64,000 bases of DNA, taken from assembly GCF_963678635.1 (NCBI RefSeq), contig NC_087063.1, forward strand, positions 4,748,580-4,812,579. Reading direction: 5' to 3'. Below are positions 10,174 to 20,009 of this stretch, one piece after another. The stretch comes from Symsagittifera roscoffensis. Its lineage: Eukaryota > Xenacoelomorpha > Acoela > Convolutidae. The position numbers and the translations under genes were made by a program. The notes beneath the pieces were generated by a model. That model was not told the origin of the DNA. It did no database searches and saw nothing but the letters and a program-made list of their open reading frames with translations. Position 1 is the stretch's first letter; the number at the start of each line of letters is the position of its first letter.

Positions 10174-10284
10174 AATATAACTGAAAAAAGAAAATATATC
10201 ATAATATTGCCAAGCACAACCAAGGGACGGCAACTGAACTTTCAACAATTTACCATACAGACATTCTAAAATAAAAATATTGTC

Positions 10285-10320
10285 TGAGCACTCACCAATG
10301 ATCTTATGAAAAACACTGCG
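10285..10320 (-). other. Possible micro-exon upstream of the JmjC gene
   Basis: On the minus strand a TTTTTCGCAG acceptor is followed after about 20 nt by a TTG|GTGAGT donor. This would be an untranslated micro-exon spliced to the JmjC exon. It is supported only by splice-site consensus. Confidence 0.3.
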
Positions 10321-10422
10321 AAAAAGTACAAGTATGAATTAAAAGTAAACAGCTAAATAACAAAAAGTAAAATTAAAATTACGAAATTTCTAAAACAAAA
10401 GTTCAGTAAACAAAGTGGACGC

Positions 10423-10743
10423 CTACTTCTTCTTCAAGACAACTGCCGCAACTGCTGCCAGAAATAGCACAGCAGACAGCACACACCACATGACGACCAT
10501 CGCGGTGCCGCTCTCACCCTCCCCTGCCAGAGGGGGACACAGCGGAGAGCGCTCCGACCAAGTCTGGGCATCTCCAAACTTGACATAACTGCCATTTTGG
10601 CAGCAAAACAGAACAAATTTGCCCCAAGGCTGAGGGAAACACATTTTCAACTGAAAAAATACATATACACTTGTTCATCCATTCAAAATGAACACAACTG
10701 GTTACCTGCAGTACTAACTCGAGGAAAAACAGAAACGAAAAAG
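10423..10743 (-). CDS. Small single-pass membrane protein, antisense in the element
   Basis: The main exon 10650-10423 follows a TTTTTTCAG acceptor and ends at TAG. It encodes a Cys-containing ectodomain (CFPQPWGKF, FCCQ, LCPPL), then a transmembrane segment (VVMWCVLSAVLFLAAVAAVVL region) and a KKK tail. A 38-nt upstream exon (10743-10706, acceptor TGTTTTAG, donor CAG|GTAACC) joins in phase and adds the hydrophobic stretch FSFLFFLELVLQ, which reads like the core of a signal peptide. I cannot place the start codon: reading back without splicing gives hydrophobic residues but meets stops before an ATG, so a further 5' exon is likely. I recognise no family. The KKK end could act in ER retrieval (inference). 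Confidence 0.55.
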
Positions 10744-10801
10744 CTAAAACACAGAAAATGATCTTATTATTTTATTATAAGAGATCAGCACGTACAAATA
10801 C

Positions 10802-10897
10802 ATTCGGAAAAGTGAGAGTTGCTTCTGGCACTTGCTTATGGCCTTTTACATTCGGAAAAGTGAGAGTTGCTTCTGGCACTTGCTTATGGCCTTTTAC
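10802..10897. repeat. 48-bp tandem duplication, in frame on both strands
   Basis: ATTCGGAAAAGTGAGAGTTG and the following 28 bases are repeated exactly, head to tail (10802-10849, 10850-10897). Because 48 is a multiple of three, a minus-strand frame (10978-10775) carries a doubled 16-residue unit, and so does a plus-strand frame (10758-10949). On the + strand that frame ends in TAA overlapping AATAAA, followed 25-30 nt later by 23 A residues (10977-10999), the look of a polyadenylated + transcript copied into DNA. Which strand is coding, if either, is undecided. Confidence 0.7.
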
Positions 10898-11023
10898 GGA
10901 CAGCAGCCCAACTGCTTCAAGAAAACTTACGAGACAGTTTGAAGAATAAATTAAAGACGAGAAAAACATATACAACAAAAAAAAAAAAAAAAAAAAAAAT
11001 GATGATGATAGAAAGTTTTAAGT

Positions 11024-11395
11024 TTATGAAAGGTGGCGAGGCGTGATCTTGAAAGTCTCTGCGACGACGTCAGCCATTGAGAGGTGCTCTCCTAGCTCTC
11101 GCTCCACTCGCGCCATCACTGACGCCGAGACGATCCTGCTCACCGCCCCCCTCAAAGCATCATTCATCTCCGACATAAAACTCACTACGTTGAGGCTCTC
11201 CCGGACTGGCAACGTGATGTATAGGACATCGTCCTCAACGTAGTCCCGCATCATCTCAAGCAGGGCAGACTCAGCCTCCCAGAAGGACTCAATCATGACG
11301 TTTTCTTCATCATCCGTCACATTCCTGGGCAGCTCCGCTAGCCAGAACTCCATCATCCGAATATGGCGTTTATCGAATGCTGTTCTCAGTTGCAT
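11024..11395 (-). CDS. Unknown 123-aa protein, antisense in the element
   Basis: An ATG-started minus-strand frame without introns, opening MQLRTAFDKR and ending at TGA 11026-11024. The product is acidic, predicted mainly helical, Met-rich, with no Cys, no signal peptide and no membrane segment. I do not recognise a family. It lies upstream of the small membrane protein and JmjC genes on the same strand, so the three may share an antisense promoter between here and the sense ORF at 11710. GC content is higher than in surrounding DNA, which supports it being real. Confidence 0.55.
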   Translation of the reverse strand: MQLRTAFDKRHIRMMEFWLAELPRNVTDDEENVMIESFWEAESALLEMMRDYVEDDVLYITLPVRESLNVVSFMSEMNDALRGAVSRIVSASVMARVERELGEHLSMADVVAETFKITPRHLS

Positions 11396-11709
11396 CTTTA
11401 AACTAGTTCAACTGACTTACAATGAGAATGATACAGGGTGACCCGAATGGAACAAAGTGATATAAAGTTTATTTGTGTTTAAATAAACCAACACGACCTG
11501 AATACGAACTCAATGATTGGAAGTAAATGTCACCGAAATATCAAAATCACCAAGAATGGCTGAACAACAAACATCCTGTTTATACCACAGATAAATACCA
11601 CAACGCCCACCACCCAACCACACAAATTCAGAACTTTTATTTAACAAATTGAAACTTGATGACAACGGACCAAGAAACCCAATTTCAATAATAATCATAA
11701 ATCAAATTG

Positions 11710-12033
11710 ATGAATCACGAAAACTTTCAAGATCTCGTGCAATCTATTCAAAATTCGAACTTGCTCTCCGAAACGCCGTACAGCATCGACCTAATTGGCT
11801 TCGGTGACCATAACGTAGACCACACATCGGGAGAAGTTTACTCGGTATTTTCTTGTGAAGATCCTTTAGTAATAATTATCATAGCATACACCATAGCCGA
11901 TTTGCGCATGATAGTTACCTGCCATTTCAATACGACCGCAGAACTCACGGAAACGATTTTCACCTTGCAGTCAAACGCCTACTTCGATCTCGACGACATC
12001 AACTACTCCGTAATTTTCGAACTACCACAATAA
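11710..12033 (+). CDS. Unknown 107-aa acidic protein between the antisense block and env
   Basis: The frame starts at ATG 11710 (MNHENFQDLV) and ends at TAA 12033. It is acidic, with a central hydrophobic stretch (PLVIIIIAYTIADL) too short and interrupted for a clear membrane anchor. Codon choice matches env and pol. No family recognised. It sits 151 nt before the env start and could be an accessory gene expressed from a spliced subgenomic RNA. A run of 13 A follows the stop. Confidence 0.5.
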   Translation: MNHENFQDLVQSIQNSNLLSETPYSIDLIGFGDHNVDHTSGEVYSVFSCEDPLVIIIIAYTIADLRMIVTCHFNTTAELTETIFTLQSNAYFDLDDINYSVIFELPQ

Positions 12034-12184
12034 CCTTTTCCAAAAAAAAAAAAATCTCCGAATTACAATCGAACGTCTGGTGCGGATACCACGACGACAA
12101 TTACCCAACCATCTACGAGACCACATAGACAAAAACCAAATTGCCAAACTAACCAGGAGCATTACTCTGCGCCACGAAGGGACA

Positions 12185-14455
12185 ATGCAACTATTGCTAC
12201 TATTCCTACAAATAGGCAGTACTTTGGCAACCTACGATGATGTCCTTTCATCTGGGATAATCTTTCACAAGGAAAGTAAGATCATACTGGCAGAGAAATT
12301 TGTAAATGTCCAGTTCCTTCTTCCTTTCCCAAAGTACAATTTTACGATGAAGTCAACAGTGAGGAATTACCTCAGCAAACTATCGGAGAAGTGGCGAACA
12401 CCATCTATAGAGTGCCCTCTCGATTTTTCCACGAACTTCAATTCAACAACAGACCCATTCAATCTCAACTGGCTACTGGACATGATCGAGGACAAGGCTG
12501 AAGCAGCAAAGCAAGAAGCTCAGGCCATTAGAACTGACACTTCCCGATTTCTGAACAAAAACCAGTTAGAGTCAACACGCACCCGCCGGGCAGCTCCATT
12601 AATCGCAGCTGCGGCCATCGCCGGAATTGGCCTATTTGGCTCTGGAGTAATGATGGGCAATTCAGGAGGATGCGGAATTATGGGAATTTTTGGATCATGC
12701 CAGGACCAGGCCCAAGCCAATGCCAAGAACATCGAGACTTTGGAACAGTACTCAATGGCCCTCACTGACTATGTGTCTGAAATTGAATCATCGAGCAATG
12801 AGAAGTTCTTTACGATTTCCAATGAGTTGTCTGAAATCAGAGCGATTCAACAACAAACCATCGAAAACCAAAATAAGAACTGGAAAATAATCGAAGAACA
12901 GTTTGCTACAATTCAAGGAAATTTTCACATTTTGCGAGACTGCACACAAACGCTATTCTCGAATCAGCAAATAAATTTCAACTTTGATACGGCAGCATCA
13001 CTACTAAACGTAGTCTATGCAGATATAGCAAGCTATAAAACTGCTCTCTATGCCTTTAAGACAAACGTTTTAAATTCGATCCCAACGCTGCTGGATAAAC
13101 GATTACCGATGTCACTAGTACCTCGAGAATCACTGTTGGCGGTCATAGACGCTGTATATAAAAGTCAAAAAGAAGAAAACCACCGTTTGACCCTTGCAAT
13201 ACCGCCAAGCGATGTCCACTCATATTATGACGCGAAACTGCTTCGCGATGTCACGACAATTGAGGAAGGACTTCTGCTCAATCTGGCAATACCATACGCA
13301 TCGAGTCAAACAGCCTTCCAGATGTACCGGGCACAGGTGATACCTATGCCACAAGCCGATCCAACCGAAGCCATAAAATGGGTCACTGAAGGATCCTATC
13401 TGGCCATATCGGAGGACTCCATGGAAACGACCGTTCTGACAGAAGAGCAGTACGCTAATTGCCTTGGAAGCTCGACGTACCGGATCTGTCACCAGACAAT
13501 GGAGACACACTTGGGACAATCATCGTGCCTGGCAACGCTATATTTCCACTCCACGATGACAGCGCTGACGGTTTGCGAGACCGAAAAGGTTCTCCTCCCA
13601 ACGCCGGAGAAAGCGACCAACCTTGGATATGGAATTTGGCTAATCACCTCAGCCAGTGCTGCGTTCTCCTTGCGGGAGTACAGTCTTGACGAACTGAACA
13701 CTCCCAAACGAGAAGACCACCCCGGCTGTAATATCTGCCTAATAACATTGGACTGTGGGACACAGTTAATAAGCAAATTCATAAAGATCAGACCGGATTT
13801 AGATAGCTGCGACAAAATCCCTGCCAAACGAATCAGCGTATCTCTACCGGACCCGCTAGCACACTTGATTTCAGAACTGCCAGACTTATCTGACCTACCA
13901 TACTACGAATCCAAAACTGACGCCGGAGTAAAATTACTCAGAGAAGTTAAAGCGAAACTCATAGACAGTCCACATTTGACAAAAGTCGATCAGCTGAACG
14001 AGATAGCAAAACCCATAGCACACAATATGCGATTGCTCAAACCTAGCCTTGTGGACAAAATGGAACAGTATGTACCATTACGGCTCTCCCTTACACTGAC
14101 AGCAATAGTCTTTTTGGGGAATCTTGTCCTGCATGCACTCATCATGTACCTGTATCATCGGTTTGCAATCTTCAGAAAACTGACTCCAAAATTCTTGAAG
14201 TCCAACGCCGGCAACATACAGCTAAAACCGGTTCTGTCAGTAGCAGCAGCGCATCGAAATGAATTTATGGAACACGGATCAAAGATTCGTGAAAACTATA
14301 TGGTCCTGACCCAAGGAGAAATGGAAGCCTGTCAGACACCGAAAGCCTTATCCAGACGGACATCAGCTTGCTCGTCAATGGGGGTAATAAACGGGAACCT
14401 CGAACAAAATACACGTCCGAACACAGAAAGAGAGGAGAGTTTCAGCCAAATTTGA
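12185..14455 (+). CDS. env, envelope glycoprotein
   Basis: The start is ATG 12185 because it opens a signal peptide (MQLLLLFLQIGSTLA); upstream in-frame sequence lacks an ATG. About 756 residues. A basic furin-type site TRTRR near residue 138 is followed by a hydrophobic Ala/Gly/Ile-rich segment (AAPLIAAAAIAGIGLFG) typical of a fusion peptide, then a heptad-repeat region (about residues 175-250). A transmembrane helix lies near residues 635-660 (LTAIVFLGNLVLHALIMYLY), leaving a cytoplasmic tail of roughly 95 residues. This is the design of class I-like fusion glycoproteins encoded by env-bearing Gypsy elements and retroviruses. Upstream splice acceptors such as CTAACCAG near 12155 could make the subgenomic RNA. 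The frame is intact in this copy. Confidence 0.85.
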   Translation: MQLLLLFLQIGSTLATYDDVLSSGIIFHKESKIILAEKFVNVQFLLPFPKYNFTMKSTVRNYLSKLSEKWRTPSIECPLDFSTNFNSTTDPFNLNWLLDMIEDKAEAAKQEAQAIRTDTSRFLNKNQLESTRTRRAAPLIAAAAIAGIGLFGSGVMMGNSGGCGIMGIFGSCQDQAQANAKNIETLEQYSMALTDYVSEIESSSNEKFFTISNELSEIRAIQQQTIENQNKNWKIIEEQFATIQGNFHILRDCTQTLFSNQQINFNFDTAASLLNVVYADIASYKTALYAFKTNVLNSIPTLLDKRLPMSLVPRESLLAVIDAVYKSQKEENHRLTLAIPPSDVHSYYDAKLLRDVTTIEEGLLLNLAIPYASSQTAFQMYRAQVIPMPQADPTEAIKWVTEGSYLAISEDSMETTVLTEEQYANCLGSSTYRICHQTMETHLGQSSCLATLYFHSTMTALTVCETEKVLLPTPEKATNLGYGIWLITSASAAFSLREYSLDELNTPKREDHPGCNICLITLDCGTQLISKFIKIRPDLDSCDKIPAKRISVSLPDPLAHLISELPDLSDLPYYESKTDAGVKLLREVKAKLIDSPHLTKVDQLNEIAKPIAHNMRLLKPSLVDKMEQYVPLRLSLTLTAIVFLGNLVLHALIMYLYHRFAIFRKLTPKFLKSNAGNIQLKPVLSVAAAHRNEFMEHGSKIRENYMVLTQGEMEACQTPKALSRRTSACSSMGVINGNLEQNTRPNTEREESFSQI

Positions 14456-14584
14456 CCAGTTACTGGTATTCATTGAACTCACATTCATAAATCACCTATA
14501 AGACTGACTGCGTGGCTTCCATTAACTGTTATTTGAAAGTATACTATTGCTACTTAAAAAAATTAAATACCACTTAATTTTATG

Positions 14585-15245
14585 TGTATTAGGGACAACC
14601 ATTTGCGTATATTTGAGTTCCACTAATCTAGTTTCCAATATCGCCTATTTAGTCTAGTTAAATTTATGCATAAATTTATTAAGTGCTCGTGCAACTCTCA
14701 CTAGACATCCAAATGTAGTTAATTAATCAACATGCTCAGTTAAGTTATTGATTCATTTATCCATCGATCTGTGCCTTGCTCAATAATTAACCGTCAGGAA
14801 AGAATCAACAAGTGTGTAAGTGTAACATAGTGCTACTCGCCTATGTTAGTCATTCTTAACTAGTTACCATAATTGGAGCATATTAAATATTCAATTGCTA
14901 TTCTAAATGTCAATGTGAAAGTGTTAAATGATATTTGTTTAATGTAAACAATAAACTGATGAATGTTCAGTATAATTGAGAGAGCCATTATAATCAGGAG
15001 CTCGCTAAAAGGAGACAATTCAACTAGTAACACTCACTTCTAATCTTAAGCTCAGACACTAGCGAAGGTTGAAACTGACATCACAAAGCGCATCCCTGAG
15101 TTGAAGATTCACTAGCCTAGACCACACATCCAACATACATACATACTTCAACACTCTAGAAAGCATTCCTCAATCAACCAATCGATTATAGCCAGTAAAG
15201 GTATATAACACTTGGTCTCTCAAAAATGCTAGTGTCCCTAACACA
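14585..15245 (+). repeat. Candidate 3' LTR
   Basis: A 661-bp segment begins TGTATTAGGGACA and ends TGTCCCTAACACA, so its termini are inverted repeats matching at 12 of 13 positions, with the TG...CA ends expected of an LTR. AATAAA is at 14950-14955, with an AT-rich TATTAAATATT near 14883 as a possible promoter. The sharp composition change to T-rich host DNA coincides with its right end. Against it, no clear polypurine tract abuts the left end (a purine run AGAAAGAGAGGAGAG lies earlier, near 14425) and no second copy exists in the window. Confidence 0.5.
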
Positions 15246-18200
15246 AGGGGTAGGTTAGGGTAGGTTTATTTTAACAGTACCCACTTTGATTTCTCTATGA
15301 TAATTTTTTTTAGAAAAAAAAACAAGTTTTGGATGCGCAGGTGAGAATGCGATTTGGTTTTGCTTTCTTATCAAAATAGGAAACAGTCGGGGTCAATCAT
15401 ATATACTAGTTTTGTCAAGGGGCCAAACAAGTAAACTAGTACACTGTTTTGAGCATGCATTTATGGGGAAGGATTCGCTAGTAACAGGAACATGAACAAC
15501 TATTCAGGTACTTTTGTTCCGACTTTTGAAAAAACTAAAGGAATATTTATACTAACTTGGTGGTTTTTAGCGAAATAATTACCTGGGGAATGTTAATGTA
15601 TTGGGTCTGGATCAAGCTTTTCCAAAAATTTCGAAGTTTTAATCACTTTTAAAGCGCATATTTTCATGTTCAAGTCATTCGTCGTCGCTGCATTATCATC
15701 TCAAAATCTTGTGGGCCAACATCAATCCATTGAGGAAAATGGCGTTATGTTGTCACAGCTCAGTGGGGCCTCTGTTTATGTTGATTGATGTTTTGTATTG
15801 GTAATTTTCTCTTCCCGGTGTTAATGTTGCGCAGATCATTTAAATATGCGACCTACTTTGTTTTTGGCATTCTCATTACAACTTCGTCTAGAACAAAACT
15901 ATATAGTAGTGTTGGCTTGCAGTTTAAGATTTAATCCAAAAAATTTATGTCATCTCGAAGTGATGGTGTATCATTGAACTGAATTTTTGGATAGAAGAAC
16001 AAAAGTGTTCCCGGACAGCCAAAAGTAAACTAGCGAAGAACTTGAAGTTCGAACCAAATATCAATACATGGGGCAATGAGCAATAGCCGATGCTTGCTTC
16101 AGCACCACTGTTTTGCAGCTGCTTCGAATTATCCGGTAAAAACAAACAAAACTAGATCATTAAGTTTTTTTGCAACAAGGAAAGTCCAAATATTTCGCGA
16201 GAATGGGAAATAAGTTACCAGAACAATGGATTGTTTTTTTAGTCAATTTGGTTTTTCAATTTTTTTTTTCAACCAACTTTCTGAAATGGAGCCTCATCTG
16301 AGCCAAATAAAGCTCAAGAAGATCAAAGTGTTTAGAAATTGGCGAAAATTTTCAATAAGGTTTTAATTTAAAAAACTGGCATTTTACACGCTGAACGATT
16401 TTTTCTAACTACAGGACTTAAAAATATAAATGTTTATATCAGCTTTCCTATTTTTTGTTTTTCTCAAACATTGAGTCTTTTTGAGGAACTAAAAATTCCT
16501 CCCCTTCCAAGAAAGGGGGTGGGAGATTGCTAAGTTTGAATGGAGTCTTTAGTAGATACCATAGGGCAGGAGATAGTCAAGTAGATTGGTTCAATCTGAA
16601 TTTTGGATCAAAAAATTTGCATCATGTAAATCAAATAAATTGCTTCGAAAACTACATATTGTACCGTAATGTTTTGGATCCGATTTTGGTGAATTCAGTC
16701 GCACCATAAAAATTCTATCAAAAATCGGAGTATCATTGTTTGCGTAAATACCAACAAATTTGAGAAGTAGTTATTCAAAGTTTCCAGTTGAATCAGAATA
16801 TGTAAACCAGCATTGTTGAGGTTTTTCCCAAGTTTTGCTTGCTTTATTTGTCAATGGGTTGCAATCAGGTGTTAGACTTTTTCCGTTTATTTTTTTTTGT
16901 TCACATGGCACATCTCTGAGTTTTCGGACTCCCAACAGACCTGTACTTCGTCAGACGTAAATTTACATACTGCAATTTTGTAGAGTTTTAATTTTTTATA
17001 AATTTTTTTTTGCCGTCTGAAAACGGGCTGCAAAGTTCCACGGCGTTCTCGCTATAAGATTTCATTTTTTTGTAAATTCCGAATTTTGCAGTGAATGGAA
17101 TCTAAATTCTAAACAATTTATTCTGATTATTATTTGGCTTCAAAGGTGTCGGCGTGTGTTATGTCGGCTTATTCGCCTCCTTTTCTTCGATTTTCAAATG
17201 GTTTTATACGTGAGAATTTTTCCGACAATAATTTTTCGGCTCAGTTTGCGTCTCTTTAATTTTTGTCGGCTCTTTTATCGCTTCGGAATTTTTTGCTTGT
17301 TCAATAGCGTATTGTTCAATCAAAAGCGAGTACTTACTTAACGCTGATTCAATTTTGTTTGGTATGCTTTCCTCAACGTGAACTTCAGTCTTGACAAATT
17401 GACTGAAGTTTTGTAGGTGCAGATTTCTTAGATACTTTCGTCGTTTTTCTGATGTCTAGCTTATCATATGATATATCGCAATTGGCGAAAAGCTTCTCAT
17501 TGCCTCTGTGTTTTAGATTTCGTTTTTTCCAATTATTTGAGTAAGCAGTTGTGAGAGTCTGCAGTTCTGAAGTGAAAGTATATTTGGAAGATTATCCGGA
17601 AATCTGCGGTAGCAGCGCTACTGTATACTGAGAACTTAAGAATCAATTGGGTACATAATTGGTGGCGTTCCTAATGATGAAAGGACAGATTGATGGAAAC
17701 TAGTTTCAGCCAATCAGAATGGAGTATTGAAAAGTCTCGAAGAAATCACTAGCATTTTAATTTTTTTTAAATCCAGACCAATTAAGTTAAAATTGGACCG
17801 ACTACTAAATAAGCTGGAAAATGAATTTTGAAATTTTGCGAGATCCATGACTCATTGCAATGAATTTAAGAATGAAGAATACTTATTTGGAAAAAAGTAA
17901 AAAAAAAAACTTTTATTCCGGAGCTGCACTAATTATACTAGCAAAACTTGGCTGTTGTGCTAAAATTCGTTTGTTACTTATTTTTCAATGTTGTGCAAAA
18001 AAGATTCAGCGAATAAGAACGTCCAACGATTTTGATTAGTTGATTTTTTTTCATCATTCGGTCCCTCAGTCATTAGAATAGCACCCCACATAATTGTTTC
18101 GAAGATGCAGTTTGTTTTCTTGTTTAATTGGTCAACCTGGCATGACATTTTCAGTTTCGCGCAAGACATTTTCAGTGTTGTAATCGGTAGCATTACAATT
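15246..18200. other. Intergenic, T-rich, no gene seen
   Basis: Short frames only. A TTTGTTCCGACTTTYGAAAAAA motif near 15515 recurs near 34937. Fragments of the TTTTCGGCTYA..GTCGGCT type near 17150-17300 recur through the window. A motif of repeat family E is at about 16859. Confidence 0.5.
16855..16905 (+). repeat. Dispersed repeat family E, copy 1
   Basis: TTGCAATCAGGTGTTAGACTTTTTCCG followed by TTTTTTTTTGTTCACA resembles copies near 24477, 26096 and 41457, which share TTGCAAYCGG..TA.TAGaCTTTTTtC.GTAaAC. Class unknown; it precedes tRNA-like DNA in the 41-kb copy. Confidence 0.4.
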
Positions 18201-18214
18201 TTTTCTTTTTTTAA

Positions 18215-18425
18215 TTGTTTGCGGCGGTCGTGCTCAGAGCAGGACCAACCGTTGGGAAGAATATATCATTCATTTTGCCGCAGATGATCCCACCTTGAGG
18301 AGGTGGATGACACTGTGACACCTCCCAGCGTGACCGAAATGGGATTCGAACGCATGACCCTCGTGTTGAAAGACATGTGCCTAGCGTACTCAGCAACAGC
18401 TGCTCAATCGACCACGGCTGCTAAA
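18215..18425 (-). mobile_element. tRNA-derived SINE, family B, copy 1
   Basis: On the minus strand a tRNA-like head has an A-box-like TGGTCGATTGAGC and a perfect B box GCGTTCGAATCCC about 60 nt later, spaced as in a long-arm (Leu/Ser-type) tRNA. The body continues GGTCACGC..CACCTCCTCAAGG. The body is shared with the plus-strand copy near 18985-19140. Too diverged to be a functional tRNA gene. Confidence 0.7.
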
Positions 18426-18534
18426 TTTTTTCCCAAGAAAATTGTTTAATGGAATTTTTCCTTTAATCAACTTTTCTCAAAAATCTTACTTCCTTTATTT
18501 GATTGCTTTTTTAATGAATCTCAACATCTTTCAG

Positions 18535-18775
18535 GTTCGTTTCCACCTAGCGGTAACGTGGTCAATTGTGCACCCTATGACATGGGGTTTGAACCTGGCC
18601 GGACCTTGTTTTAGTAATGCAATTCATATTTTTTTGCGTTTAACATCGGTTTGTCGGACATTCGCTTGTCTGCCCAAGTTTTGTACGCTTAGTTGTCGCA
18701 TCATAGATTTTGCTTGTTTTGTAAGTAATTTTTGTTTTAGTTGCAAGTGCAAGTGTTGTACATTGTAGTTTCAGG
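18535..18775 (+). mobile_element. tRNA-headed SINE-like repeat, family C, copy 1
   Basis: The head CCTAGCGGTAACGTGGTCAA..GTGCACCCTATG..GGGTTTGAACCTGGCCGGACCTTGT resembles the 23.07-kb copy (GTGGTAATGCATTTGCC..GCACCCTATGG..GGCCGGACCTTGT). Both bodies continue with GTTTTGTCGGC/GGTTTGTCGGA and end TTGTAGTTTCA. The B-box-like GGGTTTGAACC supports a tRNA origin. Confidence 0.6.
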
Positions 18776-18981
18776 TGGGACTAAAACTTTTTCATATCTT
18801 TTTTTTCGGCTCAATTTGAGTCTGTTCAAAGATTTTAGGCTTTGTTTCCTTTTTGTTAGTTTTTTCCGTTGCTAATTTAATAATTAAATGTTTGGCACGT
18901 CAGGATTTTTATCGAGATATGCAAAAATTCAATTTTTGGTAGACCAAGTTTTTTTTCAACTTTCTTTTTTTTTGTCGACTT

Positions 18982-19140
18982 GCGATACACGAGGGCCATG
19001 CGTTCGAATCTTACTTCGGGCACGGTTTGGAGGGGCCCCAGTGTCATTCAACTCCTCAAGGCGTGACTGCTTGCAGCGAAATGGATGATATCTATTTCCT
19101 TTACGGTTCGGCCTGCAGTGTACAGGACGGGGGGCCAATT
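18982..19140 (+). mobile_element. tRNA-derived SINE, family B, copy 2 (5' truncated)
   Basis: Starts in the anticodon/variable region (ACACGAGGGCCATGCGTTCGAATC, the B box) and continues through CACTTCGGGCACG-type, CAACTCCTCAAGGCGTGA and TCGGCCTGCAGTGTACAGGAC-like DNA, matching the reverse complement of 18425-18215. The A-box half is missing, a common 5' truncation. Confidence 0.7.
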
Positions 19141-19930
19141 AAGAATAAGACTTGCGATACAAAACACTTATGGTTCAGTGTTTCAACCGTAAGTTGGACG
19201 TTGTAGGTCCGCCATGATCAGGGATAATTGCTTAAAGCTGAGGATGAATTTCTCAGCCTAGGTAAAAAAACAAGTCAGCTGATTGCAGTGGATGTCGATA
19301 GATTCCAAATAAAAGATATTCAGAAATGGATTTTCCTTTTTTGTAACATTTTTCCTATAACACGACAGCTTTGTTATTGTGGTGCAAATTTGACCAATCT
19401 TCGGGAAAATGAACAGTTTTAATCAGTAGTATAATATAAATAGTTTTAGCTGCGCTGTATTCGAATCATCATTTGCGTTTCGTTCTTTTCGCGTTTCGAT
19501 TGTTCGAGATGGCATTAATTGCTCGTCATGTTTGTTGAGTAGTTTAATGGTCTTTTTTGGTATGACGTTTAATGATGTCATTCTATGTTGATCGACGAAT
19601 CGATGCCAAGAATTACATTCAAAATAGACCACAATTCTATTTTTTGCACCTTATTTGAAGATATTTTGTTTGATCTTGGTCAAAAATTGAAACCAAAGAT
19701 TAATTGAATTTCAACTTACTTCAGGTACGTAATAGTTTTAAGGTTTTTAAAGGAATTCTTTACTATTGTACATTATTCGCATATATTTAACTATTGAATT
19801 AGACCTTCCTAAGGGTGGAATTTTTTACTAGGTACCACGGGCGATGTAGTTAACAAGATCCCAAAAGATCAAACATTCTCATACCCTTTTAAATTGCCTT
19901 AACCCTCTTTTTTCTACTTCATTCGATTCT
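19141..19930. other. Intergenic upstream of eS27
   Basis: No coding frame that I can support. The last part probably contains the eS27 promoter and a 5'UTR intron or outron; no TATA box or clear 5' TOP start can be placed by eye. Confidence 0.4.
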
Positions 19931-20009
19931 GTTACGATTTCAGATAGTTTTCAGTTGAAACAATGAAATCATCGATCTTTAAACAATTTGAAGACATGTC
20001 AATTTTTTT

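Larger units (their letters stand above)
1639..15245 (+). mobile_element. 5'-truncated Ty3/Gypsy-type retrovirus-like element with accessory genes
   Basis: One composite element is inferred from the order gag (partial), pol, tandem repeats, antisense block, small ORF, env and candidate LTR, all with A/C-rich coding-strand composition that stops abruptly at both ends. The left end cuts into gag near 1639, so the capsid region, primer-binding site and 5' LTR are missing. Pol and env frames are open throughout, so this is not an ancient wreck. The alternative is that the antisense block is a nested insertion; I see no target duplication or terminal repeats around it. An env gene and -1 frameshifting fit a retrovirus-like rather than a simple retrotransposon lifestyle. 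Confidence 0.8.

Noticed and set aside
15246-15275. Telomere-like GGGTAGGTTAGGGTAGG
   Set aside because: Only two or three imperfect TTAGGG-like units; too short to claim an interstitial telomeric array.
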